A DNA stretch of 64,000 nt from assembly GCA_029962745.1 (NCBI GenBank), contig CM057151.1, positions 9,239,142 to 9,303,141 on the forward strand. The letters are read 5' to 3'. Position 1 is the first letter of the stretch; each line of letters begins with the position of its first letter. The stretch is from Echinometra lucunter (Eukaryota > Echinodermata > Echinoidea > Camarodonta > Echinometridae). The translations under genes were made by a program, and so were the position numbers. Shown here in pieces: positions 1 to 12,905 of this stretch. The notes below the pieces were generated by a model that was not told the DNA's origin, searched no databases, and saw only the letters and a program-made list of their open reading frames with translations.

Positions 1-80
1 AAAAGTCATGCAGCGTTGCGGCGATATCTAAGCGTGTTGCAGACAAATCGCGCGAAACGTCTAGGGGGTGGATTCCACAA

Positions 81-101
81 CCCCCCCCCCCCCCCCCCCC
101 C
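81..101 (+). repeat. Poly-C run (21 nt)
   Basis: Uninterrupted C run at the left edge of the window, in an upstream intron of APEH. Confidence 0.95.
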
Positions 102-208
102 GGCCTTTTTAGGGTTAATACTATTCATAAATATGTCTGTTAAAGAAAAAAAGATAACACTAGACACCAATTAATTTATTACTTTTTGTTTCTATCTTAC
201 TTTAAAAG

Positions 209-3200
209 GTTCTAGGTATTCTACCTCAGCAAGGAGATATCTCATGCATTGAATGGAAACCTGTACATGAATCTAGTGTGATTCTGTCAGATGTATCATG
301 GTCTGTTGTAGCACTCAAGCCAAAACCTGAACAAGGTAAGAATACTAGTAGTACTACTACACTCATCACCACTGACATCTGCATTACTATCACCACCATA
401 ACCCCCCCCCCCATCCCCACCATAACCCGACCATTTAAATGTCACCAACACCATTGCCATCACCCAACCACAGCAAGCACCACCGTTGCCGCCACCCCCC
501 CCCCCCATCGCTTAAACAGAACCATTAACAGCATGATCACTACCACCACCACCACAACCATCACATCTCCAATCAACAATGTTCCCCCATTTGTTCCTAC
601 CACCTTTACCATAACCACCACTTCTGTCCTATTTTAAATCAAAGTGATATATCATGGATATGTGAAATAAACTCCAAGTCAAATTCTTAGATAATGCCTT
701 ATGTCATGTGAATGTTTTTCATTTTGCTGATTTTATTTCTTTGTCATTATACATTTAGGTAGTGGTGTTGACTTTGAAACCATCATCATGAAGCCCAAGA
801 AAAACACAAGCAGTACAGAGAAGCCTCCCCTCATTGTTTGGCCTCATGGTAAGGGATGGGTTATGGGTTAGTAGCTAAAGTTGCTGCAGACAGCTGACTT
901 TGGTTCTTCTGCTTTGAAACATTATCAGATTAAGATAATTATAAAAAATAATAGCATTTTTTGCTATATTCTGCTAGTGGGCCCTGCAATCATATTATTG
1001 CACCTGCTTTAGCAAGGCAACCATAGTGCTCAGTGCATTCAAGGAATAAATCCTGCCAGGTACCCACTCACTAAAACCTGGGTTGAGTGTGGCAAATGCA
1101 AAAGATGGTATGAAATATGATAGCTAATGCTATTGCTCACTTCTGTTAACCCATTCGTGACAGAGGTCCACATTTTGTGGTTTGGCCTAATATCTTTTGA
1201 TGCAAAGCCCTAAAAATCATACCAAATACATGAGCAGAAAGAGCAAACAATTCTACACAAACTGTGCCCATTTTGGTTGCGTCAATATTCGTTGTTTGAT
1301 GCTGAAATTTTTTTAAAGGAAAATAAGCATTAAAATCCTTAAATTGGCAATGTGATAGAAAGTTTAAAATCACTGTTTTCCCCTCCAAATTGGCAAATTT
1401 TTGACTTCTCATCATAATTTCTGTCAATTTATATTCATTTCAGATACATGACGTTTTATAAGAAAAATGTAGCAATAGAATAAAAATGTTGGTGTTGCCA
1501 ATTTGAAGAATAAAAGCTGATCAAATTAGGCTTTAAATAATTCCTGTCACGAATGGGTTAAATGTGTGATCAGTCATAAAGAAGGTGACAGAGAAGTATG
1601 TCAAGGTGACTGCTGCACTGTAATATGTCATCTTTTCAAAGTTTTTCTGTATTTGTGAAAATGCTACCTAGCAAAAAATATATATTGAGGGTTTAGTGCA
1701 ACAAAGGGCTATCTGCATTCTTCGGTCAAAATGAGGTTTTGATATCAAAATGATCAATAAGAGACCAGAAACCCATTGGTAATAATGGTTTCTACAGCAG
1801 ACTTTGTTACAGAAAGGTATCACCCAAAGTAGGTACCGCCATCCACATTAAACCAGTGTTTACAACATAACTTCATTGCAAGTTTTCTCAAAGTGGCCAA
1901 AAACACAGATAGCCCTTTGTTCATTAAACCCTCGATATGAAGTATCAAAATAATGGTGTAATTGCATGAGAGTAATGCTGTATGATACAAAAATGTGAAT
2001 GTGTAGATTACAGTAGAATATGGAAGGTCACATTTCAAATAAGCACTGTTTCAAGGTATAGCAACAGAGCAAATGCATTAAGTATTTTGTATGGGATGAA
2101 ACAACATTAGTTGTAATCATTTCAGTCATTTCATTGTGTATACACTGTATATGTTTTTAATCATTGGCAGGAGGCCCTCACTCTGTAATCACTACAGGCT
2201 ACTCCACTTTTGCTGCAGCATACTGTCAGCTTGGATTTGTTATCACCTTTGGTAAAGAAAATGGACTTCTGGTTTGTTTTTGTGTTTTCATATCATTATG
2301 GGTGGTGGGAAAGGGAGCAAACACATGGCTTCTCATTAATATTACCATAAATGATGTTATAAGTTTCAAGCAGGATTCTATAAACTGTGTTGTTGTAAAG
2401 GAGGTATGGTTTAGTCAAATCTTTAAAGAATGTTTAATAGATTTTAGGGCACCATTTTTATAACCATTGTCTTTTCAACTTATGAATATTCCAGTCAAAT
2501 TTTCTAAGATATGTATCTCAAGGTATAATTTAAATACATTACATCATGCAATTGCTTTTAGAAGGCAGAATATGCAGATACATGTTTTAGGTTTCATGTT
2601 GACACCTTTTTTAATGGCAGTAAATTTGTATATGACTCTTAGTTTGCCTTTCTAATAATGGCTGTTTTCAAAAATCTTTTTATGGCAGTCAATTACAGAG
2701 GTTCAATAGGCTTTGGGCAAGCTTCCATCGATTCCCTGCCTGGCTTTGTTGGAACCAATGATGTAGAAGATGTGCAGGTGAGAATACTTTTCTTGGTTAC
2801 AATTTTCAATAGTTAAAATTTGCAAGAGTATGAAGTCTTGAATACACACCTTATTGGCAGGAACAGTTGGGGGGGGGGGGGGGGGGGGGGGCAGGGATGG
2901 GGCTCACGAGATAAATTAACGATAGTAATAGATGAAACATGCCCCAGGATAAGTCCTTTCCTTGCTATTTGGTCTTTGTTTAAACTTTTTGACTCTTTCA
3001 TACCTGATAATACTATCTTGACCAGTGTAGTGGTACAAGATGCTCCACTTCATGGCAATTTGCTTTAATAGCTACAAATGAATTTATACTAAATATTTGT
3101 GTGTTTAACTGACAGCAACTGAAGTAGTCATAGAACAAGGTCCTGTAGATCAAATGAGATATAGCACTGTTTAATGGCTTGCATGAAGCAGTGTACTTAC

Positions 3201-6098
3201 CTCACAAGTCTGTCTCACCATTGTACATTTATGTTTGATTAAATAGACAGCAGCTGAAGCACTTATAGGGTCAGGCCTTGTAGATCCTGATAGAGTAGCA
3301 GTGTCTGGGGGCTCTCACGGAGGTTTCCTATCTACGCATATGATTGGACAGTATCCAGTAAGTAATTTGAATAGAAAAGAAATTCTGTACAGATAAGTTA
3401 CAGTTTTTGGTACTATTACCCATCAAGCTTGATTAAACTTTTAGTTTATCGGTATGTACAATGTAATATTTGTGATCAGTTTTAGTTGATGCAAAATACC
3501 ATTGGAAGGAAATTATCAGATATATGTATAACTGTTATTATATTTTCAGTTGGAAATTCATCTGTTTTTCTGTTGATTCCGGCAATATCTGTAATGTATG
3601 TTGCCAGAAAGTGTCCACAAAAAGCTGTAATTGTATTAAAGAATTTACACTCTTGCCCTATTTTTCATTAAAGAAATATATATATTGGTGATTGCACAAA
3701 ATTTGGTTAACTTGTTATTCTGCTATTTCTTGTCAGGATTTCTATAAGGTGTGTGTTACAAGGAACCCAGTCACTAATGTTGCAGGTAAATATCAATGAA
3801 CACGTGAAGGTATTTTAGACTTTTTTAGTCATGATATTTCACTTGATTTCATCTACTTTCCAGAAGGAGATATGACTGTTCAATGCCATCAGGACGTTTG
3901 TAGCCTACTGACTTTATACATGTTCCTTGATGCGTGCCAGACATGACAACCAATGAGAATGACGTAACAACAACCTTAGTACTGCTACCTAGCATTCTAA
4001 TGTATGAGATGTGATCATATTGTATGATAACTTTTATGGCCAGAATTGTTCCTTTCTTTTTCAAGAGCAAGCGCTGTCTGTAATGGAAATCATTATGCTT
4101 GGTTTCCAGTAACAGCAATAAAAACAAAACAAAATTTTTTGTTTAATAATATTTTATCCATTTGTTTTCCAGCTATGCTTGGGGGTACAGACATTCCATC
4201 ATGGTATGCTTATTGCCTTTTTTATTTCTCATGACCTTATTCTTGTTTTCAGATAAACTTTTCTGTGGAGATATACCAGACTCGTGAGTGAAGATTCTTA
4301 GAGAAATCATTCCTTGTCATTAGATAATAGAAAGGAAGAGGCAAACAGCACAATGTAATATTCTGATATTTATTGTGTGTTGGTTGCCTGCTATTCTCCA
4401 CTGTTAGGTCATGATTTCATAATTTATTGTTAGTACATATCGTATGTATTATGATACACTATAAAGCGGATTTCCATTTCCTGTCTTTTAGGTGCAATGT
4501 TGATTGTGCATGTGTTGACTATTCGAATTAAGAGTTCTAATAAGAAGTTCTTGTGCAATGCATAATATGTATTGAAGTGTACCTGGTACAGTTGATTTAA
4601 AATAGACTTAGGCTTAACTTTTTTGTAGATATTGTTCCATTAACATTTTAGGTTTCCTCTATCAGGCTTCATGCAGAAGTAGTAAGAATATTTCAGCCAT
4701 CGCAATGCAGATACATGTATTGTGATTGATACAGTATTATTTCAAATCTTTTGAGAAAACAGATTTCATGTATGTACATGTACATGTATATTTGGAGAGA
4801 ATTTTATTCTTTCAGTACATTCAACATATTTATATTTCTTTTCGTCTGCAGGACAATGACCGAGGCCGGGATAGATTTTGATTTCAAGATAGCTCCATCA
4901 CCCGAGATGTATGCCAAAATGTTCAACTGTTCTCCTATGGCTCACATTGACAAGGTATGTGAAACTTGCAACTTTCATAGTATAAACTGTTAGGTGAATC
5001 ATGTTAATCTATTGTTCAATATGAAATGGCAAATATATATACATTTTTACTCATACATGTACCTGTCCTATCAGTTCAAATAGTAAAAGTAGAAACAAAT
5101 AGAGACAGTACCAAGAACCTGATAACTTTGTGCTCATGCACTGCTCAATGGCTATTGTGGAAACCTTGCCATATAACTGTTTTGAATAAATTGAATTTAT
5201 CTTCAAAATTTTTTTATTAGGTATTTTACAGCACTACTTGTGTGCATGTTAGGAAAGATGGTTAAGCCCTGCTAGTATTTGTTAAAAAGGACATTATTTT
5301 GATGTGTTGCTGGCATGTCATACTCTCCTCAGGTGAAAGCACCAACATTGTTGATGCTTGGATCAGATGACCTGCGTGTTCCACCCCAGCAGGGCCTACG
5401 CTACCATGAGATGCTGAAGGCGCGCGGGGTCAAAACTAGGTGAATACCGTCATACAATCAATGCTCATCTTGAAATATATATCCTTACGATCCTGTTTGA
5501 ATTTTAAAATCCGCCCATACGATTCCTCACTAGTATAGGGGACAGATTGGCAGAGGACAATGCAGTGCATCTTGTTGCATTTCTAGAATTATTGAAAGAT
5601 GATTCATTCTTGCAAACTTGACTGTGCTAATTGATGATCTATCAGGTCAATGAAATATATCATTTTATAACTTTACTTTACCCAACATGTAATGTATACC
5701 TTTATTGATAATTTACCTTAATTATCATGCATTTTTTATACTTGCACATGTATATCTTGAACTTGTATGCATTCATGATTGGTCCTAGATGCAAAAGCAA
5801 TTGTATGATAAAAGTAACCATAATTTTTGTCAAGTCAAACTTAAACTAAGATATGCTAGACAGAAGGATCTGCAATAGCCTTGATTAATGGGCTTCATAA
5901 AAGTAAACAGCTTTCAACCATCATTCAGATGTGATCCATTTATGTTTTTTTGTACGTTTATTATTATTATTTTTTTTTGCTGCTAGGTTGTTGATGTATC
6001 CAGACAACAGTCACCCTCTCAACAAAGTTGATGCTGAGGCAGATTGTTTCATGAACATGTATACATGGATTACAGAACATCTCTCAACCTCAAGTTGA
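209..6098 (+). CDS. APEH: Acylaminoacyl-peptidase (acylamino-acid-releasing enzyme), 3' ten exons; 5' part outside window
   Basis: Exons: 209-335, 759-848, 2171-2251, 2689-2777, 3247-3357, 3737-3785, 4173-4203, 4852-4954, 5333-5439, 5987-6098 (TGA at 6096). All introns are GT-AG and the phases join to 299 codons without a stop. The family removes N-acylated amino acids from blocked peptides in the cytosol; it is an S9 prolyl-oligopeptidase-type serine hydrolase of about 730 residues, so this is the C-terminal 40%: the end of the propeller region and the alpha/beta-hydrolase domain. Visible landmarks are PHGGPHS (oxyanion region), [10 protein letters not shown], the nucleophile elbow GGSHGG (exon 3247-3357), the acid in [11 protein letters not shown] and the catalytic His in NSHPL. 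The first acceptor (AG at 207-208) is chosen because it opens the frame [12 protein letters not shown] and leads to [12 protein letters not shown], matching the human order. An ATTAAA hexamer lies at 6569. Two introns carry copies of neighbouring exons (3112-3168, 4253-4283). Confidence 0.95.
1146..1561. mobile_element. piggyBac-type MITE (TTAA target, 18-bp perfect inverted ends)
   Basis: The ends TTAACCCATTCGTGACAG (1146-1163) and CTGTCACGAATGGGTTAA (1544-1561) are exact reverse complements, including the TTAA duplication typical of piggyBac insertion. The 408-bp interior has no coding capacity. It lies in the APEH intron 849-2170. Confidence 0.75.
1682..1938. mobile_element. Inverted-repeat MITE in the same APEH intron
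   Basis: About 33 bases at 1682-1715 (core GAGGGTTTAGTGCAACAAAG) recur in inverted form at 1906-1938 with roughly 88% identity. The 257-bp unit is non-coding, and the repeated AT-rich ends suggest a TA target. It is unrelated in sequence to the neighbour at 1146-1561. Confidence 0.65.
2869..2891 (+). repeat. Poly-G run (23 nt)
   Basis: Uninterrupted G run in an APEH intron; one of many poly-G/poly-C tracts in the window. Confidence 0.95.
3112..3168 (+). pseudogene. Relic duplicate of the start of the APEH catalytic-serine exon
   Basis: This intronic stretch aligns with the first 57 bases of exon 3247-3357, about 30 of the first 40 bases being identical, including the acceptor side (GACAGCA). 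Its translation in the exon frame, [19 protein letters not shown], parallels [19 protein letters not shown] and is followed by a TAA. It has no catalytic GGSHGG segment and no obvious donor, so I read it as a decayed partial exon duplication. Confidence 0.5.
4253..4283 (+). CDS. APEH: Candidate alternative (mutually exclusive) 31-nt exon of APEH
   Basis: This segment has the same length as the constitutive exon at 4173-4203. It is preceded by a pyrimidine-rich acceptor ending GTTTTCAG and followed by the strong donor GTGAGTG. Joined to exon 3737-3785 (phase 1) and exon 4852-4954 (phase 2) it reads [11 protein letters not shown] with no stop, in place of [11 protein letters not shown]. The two exons match at 16 of 31 bases, and the DIP core is kept. 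If both are spliced in, the junction reads TGA at once. The 49-nt gap between them is very short for an intron. It could instead be a cryptic site; there is no transcript evidence here. Confidence 0.4.
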
Positions 6099-6731
6099 AG
6101 CCTTGATCATCATCGATATAATTATTCTGCTGAAGAATTTCATTTCCCATGTATGTTATGAACCCACACATGAATGTTTGACTTTAGATTCAGTTACTTT
6201 CAAGCTCAAGTTAATAGAAAATTTAATTTTGAAAGAACAGTGCTTCATGTGTAGTTTTATTAACAAGTGATTGTGAAAAAAGAGAACTGCTGTTTCAATG
6301 TCAAACCCATATTATTGTGATTTAAGTATATGAAGTTTTGAATTTCCCTCTTGGAGATACTCCACTAAAGAATTAGATGATGTCACCACACCCCATTTTG
6401 TTATGTCTCAACTATCTTGCTTCCATAATGTACAGTGAAAGCGAGAGATGAATTGACTTCACATCTTTGGCTCTCATTAGATGGAATGCAAAGGATACTT
6501 AAGGCATTTTATCTTTATGTCGTTGTACGAAAGAACGCGTCCGGAACGCAGTATACAAAAATGCAAAAATTAAATGTCTATTTTGACATACTGGAATAGA
6601 ATTTCAGCCCTTCCGTTTGGCCTCTGACTGGTCTACGACTCACGACTGACCAGAGCTGTGACGTCACATCTCCTCTCACTCAGTGGTGGACCAGTCGTGA
6701 GCCAGTCGGATCGTAAGATGTGTGCTGGGCT

Positions 6732-6959
6732 TTAGGCCCCAAATTGGAGGATCTTCCGACATGGGTTCTCCAACTTTCTGACTAGAGCTTCTTTGGGTAA
6801 CTGATCAAAAGACACACCTTTCCACAGCTTGATGATTGCAATCCACATGTTTATAGGTCTGCCCCTCTTTCGTGTGCCATCAATTCCACCATGCAAGATA
6901 GCATTTGCCATTAGAGAATTAAATTGATTGATTTGAATGATGTAGTTACACAAGGTCAA
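6732..6959 (-). pseudogene. LINE ORF2 C-terminal relic
   Basis: A 75-codon minus-strand frame contains HGGIDGTRKRGRPINMWI followed by LPKEALVRKLENPCRKI. This matches the typical endonuclease/reverse-transcriptase LINE tail pattern (G-x-R-x-RGRP-x-x-W, then a basic x-W/K-R block) in RTE/jockey-like proteins. Only the end of the protein is present, so it is a dead fragment. Confidence 0.5.
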
Positions 6960-7287
6960 GAAGTTTATAAACCTTTGTAGCCTTCCGGTTTGTAGGTAGT
7001 CAGATGATCCACCTACTCATTATCTGATAGTAATAGCTCTAGTAAGATGCAATTTCGTCTAGTGGTTAATATCATGGGCCAGTCAGTTCAAATTGTATCC
7101 AAGAGGTAAATTTTCTTGACCAAGTGTTGCTTTTAAGTTCTCCACTTTGAAGAAAGGGTATCTACATGTATTAGCCTCCATTCTAAAGTATTTTTCCAGA
7201 ACTGATGTCAGTGAATTTGCTTTAATCATACAGAAGTGCCTTGACAACCAACTGTACCAGTATTTTGTTTCCACTGTTGCAATACCT

Positions 7288-7776
7288 TAAAGTGATAACA
7301 CAATGGTAAAATTTTTTTTGATATATTTATAGAATCCTAAGAAAAATTACATTTAAAATTTGATGATTTTCAATCGAAATCAAAGTATTTTGACTAATTT
7401 TCTCATAAAAAGTCAAGAGCTGACCAAAAATTTTGAGTATGAGGTATGACGTAAAAGTGGGTACCCAGCTTCGCACACTGCAGTTGTGATGCGCGCTAGA
7501 CTGTACAATATGTATTATACCTTGCGCGCATTTTGCTAGAAGTGCACGATAAGGTACCCACTTTGACGTCATTTTGACGTAAAAGTGGGTACCCAGTTGA
7601 AACTAGGTTACAGCTGACATTGGCTGGGGGGTCAAAAATATCCTGAAATCTTACCACATCTGGGGGTTCCCTTGGCAACGCGACTTTTAAAAAAAATTTA
7701 GGCAGACGATTTTCTGCTAATAAAATCATGCTCTTTTAAATGAGCTAACTTTGTTTCAGCATTGGGTACCCCCTTG
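7288..7776. mobile_element. Dispersed repeat family A, copy 1
   Basis: About 480 bp match 15486-15945 in the same orientation; shared blocks include GATGATTTTCAATCGAAATC, CTAGACTGTACAATATGTA and GATTTTCTGCTAATAAAA. The ends are weakly inverted (AAAGTGATAACACAATGG against the complement of CATTGGGTACCCCCTT), which fits an old non-autonomous DNA transposon. GGTACCCAC-type blocks are also repeated inside this copy. Confidence 0.65.
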
Positions 7777-8068
7777 ATATTCTGATTTCTCTTATAAGAG
7801 CAGTACAGTTTTTTTTTTAATTTTTTTTTTACATATTATACCAGTTATCCACATTTTTGTACGTGCAGTTGAATAGAGCAAATAATTGCTATTCCTTTCA
7901 TCTCATACATTGTGTGAAGTTGAAAGTTCAATATTGCTTGGCTCTTTTATTAAATGTAGCATGAGATTACCCTTGACACTGGCAATATGAGAATTTCTTG
8001 TAAAATACCAGTATGTTCTCCTATCCCACTCAATATCATGCCATATATATGTAGTTGAATATGAAATA

Positions 8069-8292
8069 AAATCGTCACCAACATTGGATCAATTCAAACG
8101 AAACTTGAAGATTTATCTATTTTAATATCCTCATGATTGCACTGGACTTTAGACTGACACTGTCACTGCCTGGTAATTTGTATATATTTTATTTCCTATG
8201 CTGATCAGGATGACATCTCAAAGCGCTTTGTATCTTGTGGAAAAGGCGCTATAGAAATATCTACTATTATAAGTACTATTACAAAATATCAT
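8069..8292 (+). mobile_element. 5'-truncated L2/CR1-type LINE, 3' end only
   Basis: The first bases translate as KSSPTLDQFKRNLKIYLF and a stop, the usual C-terminus of L2-like reverse transcriptases (compare SIDTFKRYLKTRLF in the copy at 16779-18690). A short 3' tail follows: CAAAGCGCTTTG, GGCGCTATAGAAATAT and a decayed ATT-rich microsatellite. Confidence 0.65.
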
Positions 8293-8588
8293 ATTATTCA
8301 TTAGTATAGGAATAATCTGTTATATTAGCGTGTATTGTTAATCTATACCTGTAATAATGTGTACCTCATACTGCAAGATTAAACACATGCTGGATTTTGT
8401 ATAACTTACGTATGAGATCTGCATCCTTTTTGTTTATGCTTTGATAAACTCCTCTTTTTTTTTCTATGTTCAGTGGAAATTTCAAATTGTGTTTAATTTA
8501 CAAACTGGATGCACAGATTTTAACCTTTAGATACAGCTGCAACTTAATGTGAAAGTTTCTCTATAATTCATGAGTTGACAGATTTTGA

Positions 8589-9235
8589 AAATTGTGACCA
8601 GGCACCATAAACCGACCAAAAAGTCACCAGAAATTCATTTTTTAGTTAAAGTCTGATTCTGACAGAGTAGATTCTCAGCTTTAAAATGATATATAACTCA
8701 TTAGCATTGGATGTTCCTAACCCACTGTACAAAGTGTTGAATGCCCAGTCCCACAGAATGTTACTTTTCAGAAATAAGGGTTTAAAGTTTGCAGTCTATT
8801 GAAGCACTCTGACTTGCAAGGTATTGTGCAAACGTGACGAAAGGAGGATTGGAACTCAATAGAAATTTCTATGAAGGGATTATCAGATTGTCCTAAAACT
8901 TGGCTTACTAATTAAGCACATCCTCCTTATTATAGTGGACAAGTATCAGTACAAGAAAATACTCTGTTTAAGAATTATAGGAGATCAAAATGAGACAAGT
9001 ATTCAGGGTCGTAAAAAGAAAACCAATAGAATAAATCCAAACATAAGTCTACTAAAAACTGTCTAAAATACCACTTTCAACATTTTGAATTGTTTGGTGC
9101 CTCCAGATTTTCAAATCACTTAGGAAATACCCAACACTAATATCTAACCATGCGAACAAAAAACACATTAATTGAGCTTTAACTGAAAATCACACAGTGC
9201 GAATTTGGTGGTATTGTGATGCCTGGTCACAATTT
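8589..9235. mobile_element. Non-coding inverted-repeat element, 647 bp
   Basis: AAATTGTGACCAGGCA at 8589-8604 is an exact inverted copy of 9220-9235. The interior lacks long frames. It lies between the 3' ends of APEH and PTPDC1. Confidence 0.6.
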
Positions 9236-12200
9236 ACCTTCAAATACCATCTTTGTTAATGTGTTTGGTTATACATCCTGTGGAATGTATGTCATGTAAT
9301 ACAAATCCTCAATGCCTCAAGTTCCACAGAAAAAGAAATACATGTATATCAACAAAAGCAGCGAATAGTTCAGTGAAATTTCATTATATTTTTCAATGTC
9401 TATAAAATCGCATTGATTCTATTGTTTTAAAGTTCACAGCACAAAATTCAGCCAATTGACCTAGAATTATACTTTCTACAATAAAACTTGTTAAATCACT
9501 TTCACGGAATGTATAAACACAGGAAAGACAACAAATCTTGCAAAATAAATATATGATGAATAAATCAACAAGTTGACTGAATTACAGGTTTTGCTTGATA
9601 TATCAGATAACTTTACCAGCAAACAATAATCTGTACAAAGGCACAGACCGAGTCTATTCAGCGTAATGTGCATAACACTCACTTCCACCCATCAGTACAT
9701 TTTCAAGTTAATCATGATTTGGGATATCTTTTTAAATGAGGTATAAGCACACATCTGGAATACATTATAACAATGTATACTGTTCTATGCCACTGGAACA
9801 AGTCTTGATACACTTTAGTGAGAAATCTTTATGGCTTTTGGTTCATTTTAAATTTTTTGAATAGGATAAATGTACTGCTGAATACAGAGTTAAAATACAT
9901 GTGATCTTTTGAGGTAATACATGTATGCTTTATGAATTTTTCATGTTAATTCCATAACATTTACAGAAAATCATTGGAAATTATGGAGGTTAACAGAAAA
10001 ATGACTTTTACTATACCACAAACATAAATGTGCATAAAATTACTCTACATGTGTTACAAAAATATGAAATTTACACATCCTGAATTTAATTTTTTTAAAT
10101 GTGTAGTATCACACCTCTTTACATGTTTTTCTCATTGCACTGCTTTTTATCAGAATAGACTTTCTGATATACCAAACAGGACTTTAATACATAATTTATT
10201 TCTTTTTAATTCTTATAATTACATGAATTTAAAGAATACTAGGGGCCTGTTGCATAAAACTTACTATAATAGTAACTTTGCTATGATAGTAACTCTTCAT
10301 GGAATACTGGATTTTGATTGGCTGTTGAGCAACATACAGGCGCTAGATATAGTTCCTTTTTAAATATATCAAACCAAAAAATCAACCATAGTACTATACA
10401 CCATTCTATTAAATACATATATATATGTATATAAATTGTGCAATGCTTATAAGCCTATTGGCAAATATTACTCTGTATTTACAATAAATAATGCAAAATA
10501 TGACAAAGAACCACATAAATATGTCACATACACATAAATATATAAAACATATGTGCAACTTTACTGAATCCTTCAAATTTCAAATAGTTACCATACTTGC
10601 CTAAGAGGAACATGTCAAGCCATATATAACGGTAGCAAAACTAGCTTCATGTATCAAAGGGTTACCCTTGTTGCTAATACTCATACCAGCCACCAGGCAT
10701 GTGGGACTTCAGGGAAAAGATCTTGGGAAAATTCTCCATAACAAGGATATAAAAAAACGTAATAAATTGCCTTGACGTTCATGAATCACTTCAAGGACCA
10801 TATTTTATTGACGTTGGACCAAGGGTGAAAGGTTTCCACCAACCATGATATTACTTCTTCACCACTATCATGGAATCATCATGGTTTAAAACTCTATTAA
10901 AGATGAGGACAGTGCTTCCCTCCACTATTATACAAATCATGATTGCTTTGAGGAGCATTGGTGAAACTATAGCCCATTTGATGTCAAATCTGTACTGTGC
11001 CCCATGAAATAAGTTGAGGGTTATAATACAGTCATGAGATCACCGATCACCTTTGATAGTTATAATCGTGACCCCCAAAACAAGCATTCAATATTTGTTT
11101 TATATACTCCATCCCGAAAGTGGATTCCCCAAAGCGAATATTTCAACAAAATATGCTTGTCAAAAGGTTTAATGGAAACCAATCTTAGTGTGTGTCTCTG
11201 ACTGCACGTATCCATTGTAACAAGGAGAACTATGCCGGTCAATATTTTTTGTTCTACTGCCAGGAATTTCATGCCTGCAGATTCGACCAATCAGAGGCCT
11301 AAAATCTAGACATGCGGTAAACAATGATCACTATTGTCTATCCTGTCATATTCAACTTGAATTCCTTAATTACCTATGAGTTTTATTCCCAAATTCCTGA
11401 ATAATGTAGACAAAACCAGATGAAACCATGATTAAGTAAAACACATTTCCCAACCCCACAATACTGACTTCGGATCTACACAGAACCAAACACTTGAAAT
11501 ATAATCACCAACTACAAGAATAAATCATCTTCATAGACTTGAAATTAATACTATTCTGGGCTATACTTCTTGTTCTCAGCAGACTAGTTAAAAATGTGGA
11601 TATGAATAGATTTATATGAATTGGGGACAGTGTAAAGTTAACAGAAAATACTTTTCATTGAAGTGCAGTATTCCTTTAAAAAATCTTTTCAATTTTGATC
11701 ACTAAACATATGACACCGACACCTTTTTACATAAAAATGATGGGTACAAAAATATGACATGTTCAAAATGGCGTGCTTTGGCAAAAATGACATTAACCTT
11801 TGGCAAAGGTTGGCAAAAATGACATTAACCTTTGAAAATAATATCTCTTCTGAAAACACAACTCTAACAATGACATAATAATGTTCACTATAATCAATAA
11901 AGCATTGGAAACCAAATGGTTCTAAAAATGGTTCCAAAACAAAATGCACCCAACAAGTTTAGGAAAAGGTCAATTTTATGAAGAAAGCTTTTTAAAGTAC
12001 ACACAAGACCTCACAAATCAGCCTAGCTGGACAAAAATCAATGAGAAAATGGAATTCCCTTCTTTTTAATAATGCCTTCCAATACCCTTCACTTCTTACC
12101 CTCTATCGAAGTATTGGCCTAGACACCGAATACAATAGAAATGTGAAAGCATATGTGCATAGCAACATGCTTCTGAAAGTAAGGTTTGAGTATTGATGTT

Positions 12201-12479
12201 GACATAATGCTTAAAAGATTTTACTATCGTCTTCAATGGAAACTCTGGACGGAATGTCACAAAATATTTCATGTATGTACATTCTAAAGATAACTATGAA
12301 GAATTTTAGAAAAGTTGTATTCAGTTTCTTAATAGTGATACTTTACGATAATGCTTGTTGGATCTCATGAAACCAAAATCTTTAATACTTATAGATTCAT
12401 TATAATTTATTATAATCAAGTATACAGTAGATTTTACCTAAGTATCCAGTTTGAAAATTCAGATTTGTACAGTGGAAAT

Positions 12480-12645
12480 TCAGTATAACAACGTCCTTGG
12501 GACCATCAAAATTACCTTCTTATAGCAGGAATTTCATTATATCAGGGTTAAAAAACAATAACATGTAGAGAGTTGGTACTAGAATATAACCTTGTTTTAT
12601 CAGGAATATTGTTATATCAGATCTCTTTATATCGAGTTTCCACTG
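12480..12645. mobile_element. Tc1/mariner (pogo/Tigger-like) MITE with TA flanks
   Basis: The 166-bp unit starts CAGTGGAAATTC, ends GAGTTTCCACTG and is flanked by TA on both sides, the target duplication of the Tc1/mariner superfamily. The interior, with ATATCAG-type repeats, has no coding potential. Confidence 0.65.
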
Positions 12646-12905
12646 TATTTTGATATACTACATTTGATTATTACAAGCTCATTAGTCATGAAAACATGAT
12701 AGTCATGGAATCTACAGAAGAGGATACAGTACAAGAGCCTAACCTAAGACAGTGAAGGATATTGAAGGATGATCATGAATGAAGGACATGTTCTTACAGA
12801 ACGGTTATCACAAATTAATTTCAGATTCTTAAACCTTTTCAGCAATGTAAAAAAACTGGCAAAGAAGCACATGGCAGTTGTTCTCATATCTCTTTCAGAA
12901 AAAAA

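Noticed and set aside
278..637. 119-codon Thr/Pro-rich plus-strand frame
   Set aside because: It begins inside an APEH exon and runs past the donor at 336 into ACC/CAC-repeat intron sequence; the rest is low-complexity.
4160..4283. Inclusion of both 31-nt APEH exons in one transcript
   Set aside because: The junction would read TGA immediately and the intervening intron would be only 49 nt.
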